Shown: one piece after another, positions 45,147-53,901 of the stretch
Layout: every line of letters starts with the position of its first letter
Numbering within the stretch: position 1 is the stretch's first letter
Assembly: GCA_964617955.1 (NCBI GenBank)
Contig: CAZTXB010000004.1
Location: forward strand, 1-64,000
DNA from: JABWCE01 sp964617955
GTDB taxonomy: Bacteria; Bacteroidota; Bacteroidia; NS11-12g; UBA9320
DNA: 64,000 nucleotides
Direction: 5' to 3'
Made by a program: the position numbers and the translations under genes
Notes under the pieces: model-generated
The model's input: the letters and a program-made list of their open reading frames with translations, nothing else
Told to the model about the DNA's origin: nothing
The model's database searches: none

Positions 45147-46742
45147 ATGACCATAGAATCTGAAATAAATAAACGCCGCACCTTTGGTATAATAAGTCAC
45201 CCTGATGCCGGGAAAACGACGCTGACTGAAAAACTTCTTTTGTTTGGAGGTGCCATTCAAACGGCTGGCGCTGTTAAAAGCAATAAAATAAGCAAGACGG
45301 CGACCTCCGACTTTATGGAAATAGAGAAGCAAAGGGGAATTTCGGTAGCCACTTCTGTCATGGCTTTCGAATACAAAAACTACTTAGTTAATATTTTAGA
45401 TACGCCCGGGCATAAAGATTTCGCCGAAGACACCTACCGAACCTTAACCGCTGTAGACAGTGTCATTTTGGTGATCGACAGTGTGAAGGGAGTTGAAGAG
45501 CAAACACTAAAACTGATGGAAATTTGCAGAATGCGGCATACGCCCGTCATCGTTTTTGTGAATAAAATGGACCGAGACGGGCGCGATCCCTTTGATGTTT
45601 TAGAAGAAGTGGAAAAGGAATTAAATATTGCCGTTCGACCCCTAAGTTGGCCCATCAATATGGGTAAAGATTTTAAAGGGGTTTACTTGCTTTACAACCA
45701 TTCTCTCAATCTTTTTGCATCCAATAAAACCAAATTGAGCAGCGACATCGTTGAGATAGAAAACCTGGATGATGAGAATTTGCCTAAGCTTATTGGAGAA
45801 AAGGATACCCTTAAATTGAGAGAGGATGTCGAGCTTATCAACGAGGTCTTCGAACCTTTTGATGTTTCGTTATACAGGGAAGGCTATCTCGCCCCCGTTT
45901 TTTTCGGTTCGGCCGTAAACAATTTTGGAATTAAGGAGCTACTCGATACCTTCGTTGAAATAGCCCCTGCTCCTCTGCCAAGAGAGACCACGGTTGGAGT
46001 CATACCCGCCTTCGATCCCAAATTCAGTGGATTTGTTTTTAAAATTCACGCCAATATCGATCCAAAACACCGCGACCGCATCGCCTTCCTGAGAGTTTGC
46101 TCCGGTAAATTTGAAAGAAACAAATTTTTTCATCACGTGAGGTTAAACAAGCAATACAAGTTCAGTAACCCATATAATTTTATGGCCCAGAGCAAAAATG
46201 TGATTGAGGAAGCTTTCCCCGGCGATGTGGTTGGACTTTATGATACGGGTAACTTTAAAATTGGGGATACCCTTACCGAAGGCGACAATTTTATGTTTAA
46301 GGGTATTCCAAGCTTCAGTCCGGAGTTGTTCAAGGAGGTCATAAACGTTGACCCCATGAAAACCAAGCAGCTTGAAAAGGGACTTGAACAACTCACCGAT
46401 GAAGGGGTCGCTCAATTATTTACCCAACAACCCGGAAACCGGAAAATTATTGGTACGGTAGGGGAACTGCAATTCGAAGTAATACAATACAGGCTCAAAA
46501 ATGAATACAATGCCAGCTGCAGGTTCGACCATCTCAGTTATTTTAAGGCGTGTTGGATGACCGGTGCACTGGCTAAAATTGATGAATTTTGCAGATTCAG
46601 GCTCAAGGATGTCGTTTTTGACAAGGACGGGAACAGAGTGTTTCTTGCTCAAACGGCTTTTGTGCTGCAGATGGCAAAAACCAATAATCCGGAAATAACC
46701 TTTCACGAGACCAGTGATTTTAAGCTTGAGGTGGAGGTGTAG
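45147..46742 (+). CDS. prfC: Peptide chain release factor 3 (RF3)
   Basis: Translational GTPase that removes RF1/RF2 from the ribosome after termination. The 531-aa protein has G1 SHPDAGKTTLTEKLLLFGGA (about 16-35), the switch segment EKQRGISVATSVM, G3 DTPGHKDFAEDTYRTL and G4 NKMDRDGRDP. RF3-specific domains 2 and 3 follow, with VNVDPMKTKQLEKGLEQL-type sequence and ending DFKLEVEV. Length equals E. coli RF3 (529 aa). Monocistronic from its own promoter; convergent with an exported hypothetical protein. Confidence 0.97.
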   Translation: MTIESEINKRRTFGIISHPDAGKTTLTEKLLLFGGAIQTAGAVKSNKISKTATSDFMEIEKQRGISVATSVMAFEYKNYLVNILDTPGHKDFAEDTYRTLTAVDSVILVIDSVKGVEEQTLKLMEICRMRHTPVIVFVNKMDRDGRDPFDVLEEVEKELNIAVRPLSWPINMGKDFKGVYLLYNHSLNLFASNKTKLSSDIVEIENLDDENLPKLIGEKDTLKLREDVELINEVFEPFDVSLYREGYLAPVFFGSAVNNFGIKELLDTFVEIAPAPLPRETTVGVIPAFDPKFSGFVFKIHANIDPKHRDRIAFLRVCSGKFERNKFFHHVRLNKQYKFSNPYNFMAQSKNVIEEAFPGDVVGLYDTGNFKIGDTLTEGDNFMFKGIPSFSPELFKEVINVDPMKTKQLEKGLEQLTDEGVAQLFTQQPGNRKIIGTVGELQFEVIQYRLKNEYNASCRFDHLSYFKACWMTGALAKIDEFCRFRLKDVVFDKDGNRVFLAQTAFVLQMAKTNNPEITFHETSDFKLEVEV

Positions 46743-46869
46743 CCATCGAAATAGCGCAAAAAAGGCAAGGGGATTAATTGTTCTACTTAACAGTTTGCAC
46801 CGGACCCTTGTCTGTAGAAATAAAGAAATTTACTCAATTGACCATTGCCATCTTTAGGTTCAAAGGTCT

Positions 46870-48264
46870 TTAAGGTCTGTAAATTTCAAATTTCACCTTC
46901 TTTGATTTCTTGTAATAGTATTCTGCAATGATGGCAAAATCCTTTTTATACAAAATGGTGTAGGCCAATTCCGACTTTTGTGCGTCATCGGGATAACGGT
47001 TCGCCTTTGCTACTATAGCTTTAGTGTACGCTGAATGAAAAGCTGGATAATAAGCCATTTTACTATAGTGATGCGTTGAGTAGAAGTTCCATGCATCGTT
47101 GGTAACCAGCACGTCTGAATTCTTAATATACTGTCGGGAATAAATCATGCTGTAACGCATAAAGTTTTCTTTGTTATCCGTATTCGAAAACACTTTCATA
47201 ATCCCGAATCTATTTAAGTAAAAGGTGAGATTACCGGTATAAATGCCCCCGGGTATGAGGTTCATGTTTAAATAAAATCCACTGTCGCCATCGGCCTTAA
47301 CTCCCCAGTATTTGGGTTGGCCATACACAATTTCGTCGTTTCGCTGGTACAATACAGTAAAGGGATAATAATTAAATTTCTTGACGTGGAATTTTTGATC
47401 AAAAGCAACCCACCAAAGCCCTCTCGATTCATTGCTCGAAGGGAATTGCCCGAAATTATCTGACAGGCGGGGAGCAAGATTCCCAAACATGTGAATTCGA
47501 TTATTGTAATCGAAGGCAAACTGGCAATTGAGGTCGTTATAAGAATTGAAGGCAAACGTATGTTTGTTAAGAGCCAGAACTGAACAGGCGGAATCAATCC
47601 ACTTTCCCTTTATGGTATAGCGATAAATGAAAATTCTCAGTTTTCGGTGGTTAGGCTCAGGTAGGGTTTGGTAGGCAGTGATGGTATCCCTCTCGATTTT
47701 AATAATTTGCAGAGAGGTGCTCTTTACTGCTTCGTCATGACTGTGTGGATGAATCTCAGCTATGGGAATCAAGGTATGGTCTCTGATTTTTTGAATTTTT
47801 AAAATACTCCCTTCAATGTTGGCTTGTATTAAAGTTTCATTGGACATGAAGTATTCTCCCCTCCTCAACTCCGAGCTTCCCGATACCGGCTGTTCAAAGA
47901 TAATTTCGCCTGATTCCAAATCCACCTCCCCGATCATATTGATTTTGTTCTGGTTCACAATATACAAAGTCTTTGAGTTGTTCAAAAATGTAAAATAATT
48001 GGCGGTCTTGGGCCCATTTCCATCTTCAAACGGATATTCGGCTTCCCATTTTAATTCTAAGTCATTGTCGAAATAGAGGATGTAAAGTTGGTTCAGATTG
48101 TCTTTTTGTGTAACCAGCAATTGACCCTTTTCCTTGAGGTCGATAAGAGCGACTACCTTTTTCCCTTCCTCTCCACAATTAATTTCTAAGGATTGTGCCA
48201 TACATAAAGTAGCAACAACCATAAAAAAAATAAAAAACAAAAGCGATTCTTTGCTCATTTTCAT
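46870..48264 (-). CDS. Exported protein of unknown function
   Basis: A 464-aa protein with a clear signal peptide (SLLFFIFFMVVATLCMAQ, about 6-23). The rest is beta-rich, with repeated strand-turn patterns (LLVTQKDNLNQLYILYF, TLIQANIEGSILKIQKI, RIHMFGNLAPRL) that suggest a propeller-like fold, and many aromatic residues. No sorting domain, lipobox or TM segment beyond the signal peptide, so periplasmic location or standard export is likely. I recognise no family. The start at ATG 48264 is supported by a TAATTTTG box 7 nt upstream; a second ATG two codons later is possible. Divergent from a sigma factor gene. Confidence 0.75.
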   Translation of the reverse strand: MKMSKESLLFFIFFMVVATLCMAQSLEINCGEEGKKVVALIDLKEKGQLLVTQKDNLNQLYILYFDNDLELKWEAEYPFEDGNGPKTANYFTFLNNSKTLYIVNQNKINMIGEVDLESGEIIFEQPVSGSSELRRGEYFMSNETLIQANIEGSILKIQKIRDHTLIPIAEIHPHSHDEAVKSTSLQIIKIERDTITAYQTLPEPNHRKLRIFIYRYTIKGKWIDSACSVLALNKHTFAFNSYNDLNCQFAFDYNNRIHMFGNLAPRLSDNFGQFPSSNESRGLWWVAFDQKFHVKKFNYYPFTVLYQRNDEIVYGQPKYWGVKADGDSGFYLNMNLIPGGIYTGNLTFYLNRFGIMKVFSNTDNKENFMRYSMIYSRQYIKNSDVLVTNDAWNFYSTHHYSKMAYYPAFHSAYTKAIVAKANRYPDDAQKSELAYTILYKKDFAIIAEYYYKKSKKVKFEIYRP

Positions 48265-48271
48265 TCTTTGC

Positions 48272-48279
48272 CAAAATTA
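48272..48279 (-). promoter_or_regulatory. -7 promoter box of the exported hypothetical gene
   Basis: Minus-strand TAATTTTG, exact TAnnTTTG, ending 7 nt before the ATG at 48264. Confidence 0.5.
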
Positions 48280-48342
48280 GAAGATAATAGCAACACGCCG
48301 AAAAAAAATTTTAAAAAATGAGAGAGTCCTTTTATTACGGCA

Positions 48343-48372
48343 ATTTGACGTCTATCCCGGGGCATAATTTTG
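48343..48372 (+). promoter_or_regulatory. Candidate promoter of the second ECF sigma factor gene
   Basis: TTTG (48343-48346), 18 nt, TAATTTTG (48365-48372). If used, the sigma mRNA would carry a leader of about 175 nt containing an A-run then T-run (48395-48424). Confidence 0.5.
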
Positions 48373-48554
48373 TAAGAAATTCATAACGATTTTTAAAAAA
48401 AAAAAACAAATAAATTTTTTTTTTAAAAAATTAAATGCGTAATTAGCAGAACATTTAAAAAATTATTTCGCTTATACGTAATACCTCTACTTAAAATCTT
48501 ATACAAAAAAGGCTGTTAGCCGGTAAGGTTTGTTCATTTTTAAAAGTAGGTATT

Positions 48555-49136
48555 ATGAAAAATTATCAAATTTCCGATCAGGATTTAATTAGAAATTACC
48601 GTAAAGGTAATGAGGCTTGTTTTGAAATGCTTTTAAAAAGGCATAAAACAAAGGTGTTCTCCACTATTTTAATCATAGTGAACGACACCTATATCGCCGA
48701 AGACATTTTTCAGGAAACCTTTATTAAAATTGTTAAGACCCTTAAGTCGGAAGGCTATAGAGAAGAGGGAAAGTTCTTGCCATGGGTACTGACCATTGCA
48801 CGCAATCTGGCCATTGATTATTTCAGAAAAGTGAGTAAAATGCCTAAGATCACCAACGATAACGGAGATGATATTTTTAGGAACCTCCCCATTTATGACG
48901 AAAACAGGGAAGAAACCCTTATCCAAAGCCAAAAAGAGGCTAAAGTTCGAGAACTGATTAAACTTCTTCCGAAAGAGCAACAAGAAGTTTTGGTTTTGCG
49001 TCATTACGGCGAACTGAGTTTCAAGGAAATTTCTGACATTACCCATGTGAGCATTAACACTGCCTTGGGTCGCATGCGCTACGCCATACAAAATTTGCGA
49101 AGAATTATTGAAGAACGCTCCCTCAGTCTGAGATAA
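48555..49136 (+). CDS. ECF-type RNA polymerase sigma factor
   Basis: Alternative sigma factor of 193 aa. Region 2 is YIAEDIFQETFIKIVKTLKS plus GKFLPWVLTIARNLAIDYFR; region 4 is LPKEQQEVLVLRHYGELSFKEISDITHVSINTALGRMRYAIQ (given as two adjoining motifs). The linker is long and polar (PKITNDNGDDIF). Layout is standard for Bacteroidota ECF sigma factors. A 78-aa acidic protein follows after 120 nt and may be its partner. Target genes are not evident, although a TonB receptor lies convergent directly downstream. Confidence 0.92.
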   Translation: MKNYQISDQDLIRNYRKGNEACFEMLLKRHKTKVFSTILIIVNDTYIAEDIFQETFIKIVKTLKSEGYREEGKFLPWVLTIARNLAIDYFRKVSKMPKITNDNGDDIFRNLPIYDENREETLIQSQKEAKVRELIKLLPKEQQEVLVLRHYGELSFKEISDITHVSINTALGRMRYAIQNLRRIIEERSLSLR

Positions 49137-49256
49137 CGGCAAAGTTGTTTTTTATACCTCTTATAATCAGTATTTTGTAATTTATTTTTTCCTGTTTCAT
49201 ACCAAACAAGGTCTATGGTCGTTTTTATTTTAAACAACCATTAAATTGCGTATGAC

Positions 49257-49493
49257 ATGAAAACTACCTTTACCACCGACGACCTTATTCTTTACATTTA
49301 CAGAGAAACTTCAGAAACCATGAACCAGGCCATTGAAAAGGCCTTGCAAGTTGATGAAGAGCTTCAAGAGCAATTCAGAAATTTAAAAATGGTAACCAAT
49401 GAATTGGGCTCTGCCGAATTTAATCCGCACGATACGTCCCTCAAAATAATTATGGAGGAATCGTCTATTTCACAAAGCCAGGCTATTATTTAA
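49257..49493 (+). CDS. Small acidic protein downstream of ECF sigma factor
   Basis: A 78-aa soluble protein (MKTTFTTDDLILYIYRETS...) rich in Glu, predicted largely helical (about 20-50, NQAIEKALQVDEELQEQF). It lacks a TM helix and so is not a normal membrane anti-sigma factor. The N-terminal pattern, in which a short 'DDLILYIY-ET' start leads to a helix, is like the cytoplasmic head of Bacteroidota anti-sigma proteins, which suggests a small sigma-binding protein. That is inference from position and composition. Its stop overlaps the TonB receptor stop on the other strand by 4 bp. Confidence 0.7.
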   Translation: MKTTFTTDDLILYIYRETSETMNQAIEKALQVDEELQEQFRNLKMVTNELGSAEFNPHDTSLKIIMEESSISQSQAII

Positions 49494-51802
49494 AAGGAAT
49501 AGCTCACAGCCAGACTGGGCAGTATAGGGAGTTGGTCAACTCTTTTATAGTTAACCCTGTCGAAATAAAATATGTTGGCCCTGTTGTATAAATTGGTACA
49601 GCTGAAAATGGCCTCCATTATTCTAACCTTTCCATCCGTCCTTTTGATTTTAAAGGTCTTTGTTGCCGAAGCATCCAAACGGTGATAATAAGGCAATCGC
49701 CCTTGATTAAGCCCTGCGTATTGAATACCCAGCACCCCATTGGCTTTAGTATAGTCGGTAGTGGCCCCTTTGTTAAAATCGAGGTATTCATAATAGCCCT
49801 GTGTTTGAGTGAATGGAAAACCTGAACCCAAATTCCATCGGGCACTTAGTTCAAGCGACTCATCTTTGAGCAGCTTATAGGTTCCCAAAAGGTTCACATT
49901 GTGTCGGCGGTCAAAATGGGGTTGGTAGTTTATGAGGCCGTCGTATCTCGACACATTGTTGTAGGAATACACCCCCCAAAAATACAATTTGTCGTAACTT
50001 GCCTTGTAGGTAATATCAAAACCATAGGCCCTTCCTGTTTCTCCTATATAATCGTTGCGCAAGTACCAGGGCTGCTTTTGGTTTTCGTTGTTGTCGTCGA
50101 ATATTTTATCCCTATTGATGTTCGTGAGTTGGGTAAATTCTTTGATGTAAACCTCAAAGTTAAACTCATTTTCCTTGTTGAGGTCGTATTCAACGCCCAG
50201 TACGCCGTGGGTCGATTTCTGTAGCCTGTTATCGAAGGTTGTGTTACCCACTTGCTGGGGGTATTCATCAGGTCCCGATAAAAAACCGTAAAATAGGTTG
50301 ACCACATCCCTATCGCTGCTTGCGCTCATTAAATTTTGAGAATACAATCCTGTAGCCGCTTTAAGTCGAAGGCGTTTGCTGAGATTGTATTTAGCCCTTA
50401 AACGCGGCTCCGGACTAAAGTCGCCGAAGGAAGCGTAATACTGAAAGCGCAAACCGGGTTCGAGAATCAATTTCTTATTGGCACTGATCATTTTATACCG
50501 CATGAATCCATTGAGCTCAGTCGTATTCTCCGATTGCTGTATAGAGCGGTTGGCCGAGTTGTATAAATTAAAATTGGTTCTAAAACCATTAATTTCAATG
50601 CCGTATTGAAACTCATCATCACCCATAAAATTGGTAAAATTCATGCCTGCATAAAAGCCATTAATACCAGAACTCCTTGGCTTGGCGTCCACTTCCTTTT
50701 GGTTCATGTCGTAATTGCTAAAGGTGAAAGTGGCATTAATAAGCGTATTAGAGCCCTGTGGTAGGAGAAAAAATTTGCTTCCAAAACCCTTAGAAACCCA
50801 ACTGTATTTTGAAGCGTTTTTAAAATCGACATTGTCGGTATGGTGAAAACCGAAAAAGTTAATTTTTGAGCCGGAGGCCCCGTTAAAAGTAATTTTCCCA
50901 TACAAGTCTTCGAACGAGTAAGGCAATTTATCGGCGCCGATGTAATTGTAAAATAGCTTCGACGATTTATTGAGAAATGAATTTTTATAGGATGCGATGA
51001 ACGTTGTGCTGCTTCCATCCTCGGGGTTAAATTTTTTAAGCGGTCCTTCGAGCATGATTTTAGAGGTAAAGGTGTTCAAATTAACTTTTCCTTTGATTTC
51101 ATTTTTATCTCCATCCTTTGTTTTGACGTCTACGATGGCCGAAATTCTTCCTCCGTATTCTGATCCAAAACCCGCACTGTACACGTCCGTACTTTTAAGC
51201 AAATCGGAATCAAAAACCGAGAACAGGCCGATGGAATGAAAGGGATTGTAAAGCGTCATTCCATCGAGAAGTACTTTGTTCATGATCGGTGAACCCCCTC
51301 TTATATAAAGTTGACCCCCTTGGTCGCCAGAAAAAACCACCCCTGGCAAAACTTGTAAAAATTGAACCAAATCGGGCTCGCCGCCTATACTCGGAATCAT
51401 TTTCAGCTCCTTGGAGGTGATGTTGGTTACTGAAATATAGACGTCCTTTTTGCGTTTTTGCTTCTCAGCCGAAATATTAATTTCATCCAGATCAATGCCT
51501 GTCTCGTTCAATAAGATATTTTTTGTGAGCAACTTGCCCTCGTTTAAAGACACTTCTACACATAGGGAGTCGAACCCCAATGCTTTGGCGCATAAGGTGT
51601 ATTTGCCGGGACTGAGCTTGGTTAACACATATAATCCCTCTTCATCGGAAGTAATGCCCTGATAGGTTTCACGAAGGTACACATTGGCAAAAGCTACGGC
51701 TTCTCCAGTTTTTTTATTGTAAACAAACCCTCTTATCTCAGATTTTTGTGCCATGGAAACCAGACATAAAATCCCTGCACAAAGCGCGTAAATATACCTC
51801 AT
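49490..51802 (-). CDS. TonB-dependent outer-membrane receptor
   Basis: Outer-membrane active transporter or receptor of 770 aa. After the signal peptide (MRYIYALCAGILCLVSMAQ) comes a carboxypeptidase-regulatory-like domain (IRGFVYNKKTGEAVAFANVY...PGKYTLCAKALGFDS, about 20-105), then the plug (LVQFLQVLPGVVFSGDQGGQLYIRGG, about 145-170) and a 22-strand-type barrel ending LAVSYSF. The ATG at 51802 is preferred over an upstream TTG. No SusD partner is present, so it is probably not a glycan-utilisation pair; the ligand is unknown. Divergent from the cytochrome c peroxidase gene. Confidence 0.93.
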   Translation of the reverse strand: MRYIYALCAGILCLVSMAQKSEIRGFVYNKKTGEAVAFANVYLRETYQGITSDEEGLYVLTKLSPGKYTLCAKALGFDSLCVEVSLNEGKLLTKNILLNETGIDLDEINISAEKQKRKKDVYISVTNITSKELKMIPSIGGEPDLVQFLQVLPGVVFSGDQGGQLYIRGGSPIMNKVLLDGMTLYNPFHSIGLFSVFDSDLLKSTDVYSAGFGSEYGGRISAIVDVKTKDGDKNEIKGKVNLNTFTSKIMLEGPLKKFNPEDGSSTTFIASYKNSFLNKSSKLFYNYIGADKLPYSFEDLYGKITFNGASGSKINFFGFHHTDNVDFKNASKYSWVSKGFGSKFFLLPQGSNTLINATFTFSNYDMNQKEVDAKPRSSGINGFYAGMNFTNFMGDDEFQYGIEINGFRTNFNLYNSANRSIQQSENTTELNGFMRYKMISANKKLILEPGLRFQYYASFGDFSPEPRLRAKYNLSKRLRLKAATGLYSQNLMSASSDRDVVNLFYGFLSGPDEYPQQVGNTTFDNRLQKSTHGVLGVEYDLNKENEFNFEVYIKEFTQLTNINRDKIFDDNNENQKQPWYLRNDYIGETGRAYGFDITYKASYDKLYFWGVYSYNNVSRYDGLINYQPHFDRRHNVNLLGTYKLLKDESLELSARWNLGSGFPFTQTQGYYEYLDFNKGATTDYTKANGVLGIQYAGLNQGRLPYYHRLDASATKTFKIKRTDGKVRIMEAIFSCTNLYNRANIFYFDRVNYKRVDQLPILPSLAVSYSF

Positions 51803-51914
51803 TGAATCAGGTCGCAATTTATTCAATTTTAATGGAAAGGTGCTTATGAATTGACGAACGTCATTGATTAATTAACCATAAAATTGTAAAATTGTATACT
51901 TATCGATTTCATTT

Positions 51915-53000
51915 ATGGGCCATTTCAAGTTGATCTTACTCCTCGCTTACGTTTTCATGCTCAACGCGTGTAAAAAAGATCCGGCTTTAAAGGAAGAAGC
52001 CATAAACATTGCAGGAGGGCCTACCCCTTATTTTGTGAAGTTGCCCAAAAATTTTCCACCCCTACCCATTCCTAAGTCTAACCCGCTCACGGTTGAAGGT
52101 ATCGCGTTGGGAAAAAAATTATTTTACGACCCCCTGCTTTCAATTAACAACACGCAGTCCTGTGCATCCTGTCACCAACAAAATGTGGCTTTTGTCGACA
52201 AGGATTTGAGATTTAGCAAGGGGGCTGAAGGAGCCGTTGGAGGAAGAAACAGCATGCCTATTTTTAATTTGGCCTATTCCAAGGCATTTTTTTGGGATGG
52301 CAGAGCCAAAACGCTTGAGGAACAAGTTTTCCATCCCATTACCAGCCAAAATGAGATGAACCAAAATCTGGATGTACTTCTGGAAGAATTAAAAGCGGAT
52401 CCTGAATATCCAAGGATGTTCAGATCAGCATTTGGCGAGGGCGAAATATCTTTCGATAAAACGAGCAAGGCCCTCGCCCAATTCATGCGAATCATTGTGA
52501 GTTCAAGTCCTAAATCTCTCGACACCTCTCTGCTCACCGGAGCCGAGAAAAGGGGTCTTTTGGTTTTTTTAGATGAAAACAAAGGCGACTGCTTTCATTG
52601 TCATGAATTGGGTAACTTTATGACCAATTTCAAATTCACGAATAACGGACTCAATCTCAATGCCTTCCTCGACCCAGGCCTTTATGCCGTATCGAGAAAC
52701 CCTGAAGATGTGGGAAAATTTAAAACGCCTTCGCTTTTAAACATAAAGTATACCTCACCCTACATGCACGATGGGCGATTTAAAACTCTAAAAGAGGTTT
52801 TGGATTTTTACGATTCTGGTTTCAAGTTTGACCCCATCGGCAATTTTTACCTTGACCCCAATTTAAAAAAACACTTCGACAATTCGACGCAAAAGCCCAT
52901 TCCGAGAAAATGGACAACACAAGATAAGTTGGATTTAATCAGTTTTTTGGAGGGGTTGACGGATGAGGGATTGAGGAGTAATCCTCAGTATGCAAAGTAA
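51915..53000 (+). CDS. Di-heme cytochrome c peroxidase-family lipoprotein
   Basis: Periplasmic di-heme enzyme of 361 aa of the MauG/bacterial cytochrome c peroxidase family. Lipobox FMLNAC (Cys19). Heme-binding motifs CASCH (Cys83, Cys86, His87) and CFHCH (Cys226, Cys229, His230). A conserved FFWDGRAKTLEEQ segment (about 126-138) and the TPSLLNIKYTSPYMHDGRF stretch hold the expected Trp and Met positions. Electron donor and true substrate (H2O2 or a MauG-like protein substrate) cannot be read from sequence. Isolated gene; the inverted-repeat element begins 24 bp downstream. Confidence 0.93.
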   Translation: MGHFKLILLLAYVFMLNACKKDPALKEEAINIAGGPTPYFVKLPKNFPPLPIPKSNPLTVEGIALGKKLFYDPLLSINNTQSCASCHQQNVAFVDKDLRFSKGAEGAVGGRNSMPIFNLAYSKAFFWDGRAKTLEEQVFHPITSQNEMNQNLDVLLEELKADPEYPRMFRSAFGEGEISFDKTSKALAQFMRIIVSSSPKSLDTSLLTGAEKRGLLVFLDENKGDCFHCHELGNFMTNFKFTNNGLNLNAFLDPGLYAVSRNPEDVGKFKTPSLLNIKYTSPYMHDGRFKTLKEVLDFYDSGFKFDPIGNFYLDPNLKKHFDNSTQKPIPRKWTTQDKLDLISFLEGLTDEGLRSNPQYAK

Positions 53001-53024
53001 CAATTATCTTAACTGTGATTTTTT

Positions 53025-53065
53025 GTCTGAACTGTGATTTGTGTGATTTTTATGATTGGGGTGAT
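53025..53065 (+). repeat. Left inverted repeat of the GxxExxY unit
   Basis: 41-bp arm beginning GTCTGAACTGTGATTT and ending GGGGTGAT. It pairs with 53487-53527 at 38 of 41 positions by hand count. Internally it repeats TGATT at short intervals. It begins 25 bp after the cytochrome c peroxidase stop. Confidence 0.9.
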
Positions 53066-53100
53066 TGATTTAATAACCTTGTTATAATAAATTATAGCTT

Positions 53101-53502
53101 ATGATAAACGAACAATACAAGTATTCAGAAATTACCTCAAAAATCATTGCCTGTTGTTTGACGGTTCACAAAACTTTAGGTAATGGTTTCCAAGAAGTCA
53201 TTTACCAAAGAGCCTTGGCCATTGAATTTGAACTTTCAGGAACTGCATTCAGCAGGGAATTTGAAATGCCTATCTTCTACAAAAAAGAGCAGATAGGAAC
53301 CAGAAGGGTTGATTTCTTAGTCGAGGGCCTCATTTCGGTTGAGTTAAAAGCCATCACAAAATTGGAAAACATTCATTTTGCACAAGCCATAAATTATCTG
53401 GAGGCTTATAATTTAGAAATCGGTCTATTGATAAATTTCGGTGAAATGAGCCTAAACTTCAAAAGATTCACCAACAAAAAATTTATATCACCCCAATCAT
53501 AA
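53101..53502 (+). CDS. GxxExxY protein (PD-(D/E)xK nuclease-like)
   Basis: A 133-aa cytoplasmic protein of the GxxExxY family, related to PD-(D/E)xK nucleases (PDDEXK_3 family). The naming motif is visible at Gly29-x-x-Glu32-x-x-Tyr35 in LGNGFQEVIYQ. The nuclease-like core is Asp71 (RRVDFLV) and Glu81-x-Lys83 (SVELKA). No biochemical function is established for the family. The gene fills an inverted-repeat unit, its C-terminus (ISPQS) reads into the right arm, and a near-consensus promoter box TAACCTTG lies between left arm and ATG. A candidate mobile or defence-related nuclease; activity is inferred only from the residues. Confidence 0.9.
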   Translation: MINEQYKYSEITSKIIACCLTVHKTLGNGFQEVIYQRALAIEFELSGTAFSREFEMPIFYKKEQIGTRRVDFLVEGLISVELKAITKLENIHFAQAINYLEAYNLEIGLLINFGEMSLNFKRFTNKKFISPQS

Positions 53503-53527
53503 TAATCATATAAATCACAGTTCAGAC
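53487..53527 (-). repeat. Right inverted repeat of the GxxExxY unit
   Basis: Reverse complement matches 53025-53065 at 38 of 41 positions by hand count; mismatches are at arm positions 17, 19 and 25. It contains the GxxExxY stop codon (53500-53502). Confidence 0.9.
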
Positions 53528-53580
53528 CGGAACCAAACAAAAATTTTTAAATCACCTTTCAATTATTGATAAGAATTACT

Positions 53581-53588
53581 TACCTTTG
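53581..53588 (+). promoter_or_regulatory. -7 promoter box of the higBA module
   Basis: TACCTTTG, an exact TAnnTTTG match 21 nt before the GTG start of the toxin; a weak -33 (TTTC) lies 20 nt upstream. Confidence 0.5.
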
Positions 53589-53609
53589 ACGTTAGTAAAA
53601 CACTAAACC

Positions 53610-53891
53610 GTGATTAAGAGTTTTGGAGGAAAAGAAACCGTGAAGATTTGGAAAGGAGTTCAATCACAGAAACTTCCTTCTGAAATTCAAAATTTCGCGA
53701 GAAGAAAATTAAGAATGATAAATAGCTCTGTAAATATCACCGATTTGAGAATTCCCCCTTCAAATCACCTTGAGAAACTCAGTGGAAATTTATCAAAATT
53801 TTATAGAATAAGAATTAATAAGCAATGGAGAATAATTTTTACATGGAGTAATGACAGTGCTTATGAAGTGGAAATTGTAGATTACCATTAA
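53610..53891 (+). CDS. higB: HigB/RelE-family toxin
   Basis: Type II toxin of 93 aa, likely a ribosome-dependent mRNA endonuclease (HigB group). The start MIKSFGGKETVKIW and the end GNLSKFYRIRINKQWRIIFTWSNDSAYEVEIVDYH (here in pieces: LSKFYRIRINKQWRIIF, YEVEIVDYH) fit the RelE fold. GTG start at 53610; no ATG fits. The toxin precedes the antitoxin, the usual order for higBA and opposite to most toxin-antitoxin pairs. The 10-nt gap to higA indicates one mRNA. Confidence 0.9.
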   Translation: MIKSFGGKETVKIWKGVQSQKLPSEIQNFARRKLRMINSSVNITDLRIPPSNHLEKLSGNLSKFYRIRINKQWRIIFTWSNDSAYEVEIVDYH

Positions 53892-53901
53892 ATATGAAGT
53901 T

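Larger units (their letters stand above)
53025..53527 (+). mobile_element. 503-bp unit: GxxExxY gene flanked by 41-bp inverted repeats
   Basis: Two near-perfect inverted 41-bp repeats (38/41 identical by hand count) border one gene on the plus strand, whose last four codons and stop lie inside the right arm. The unit has no transposase gene. The structure suggests a mobilisable or trans-mobilised unit, or a gene with a self-pairing transcript. No clear target-site duplication is visible outside the arms. Sequence alone cannot show whether it moves. Confidence 0.6.
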
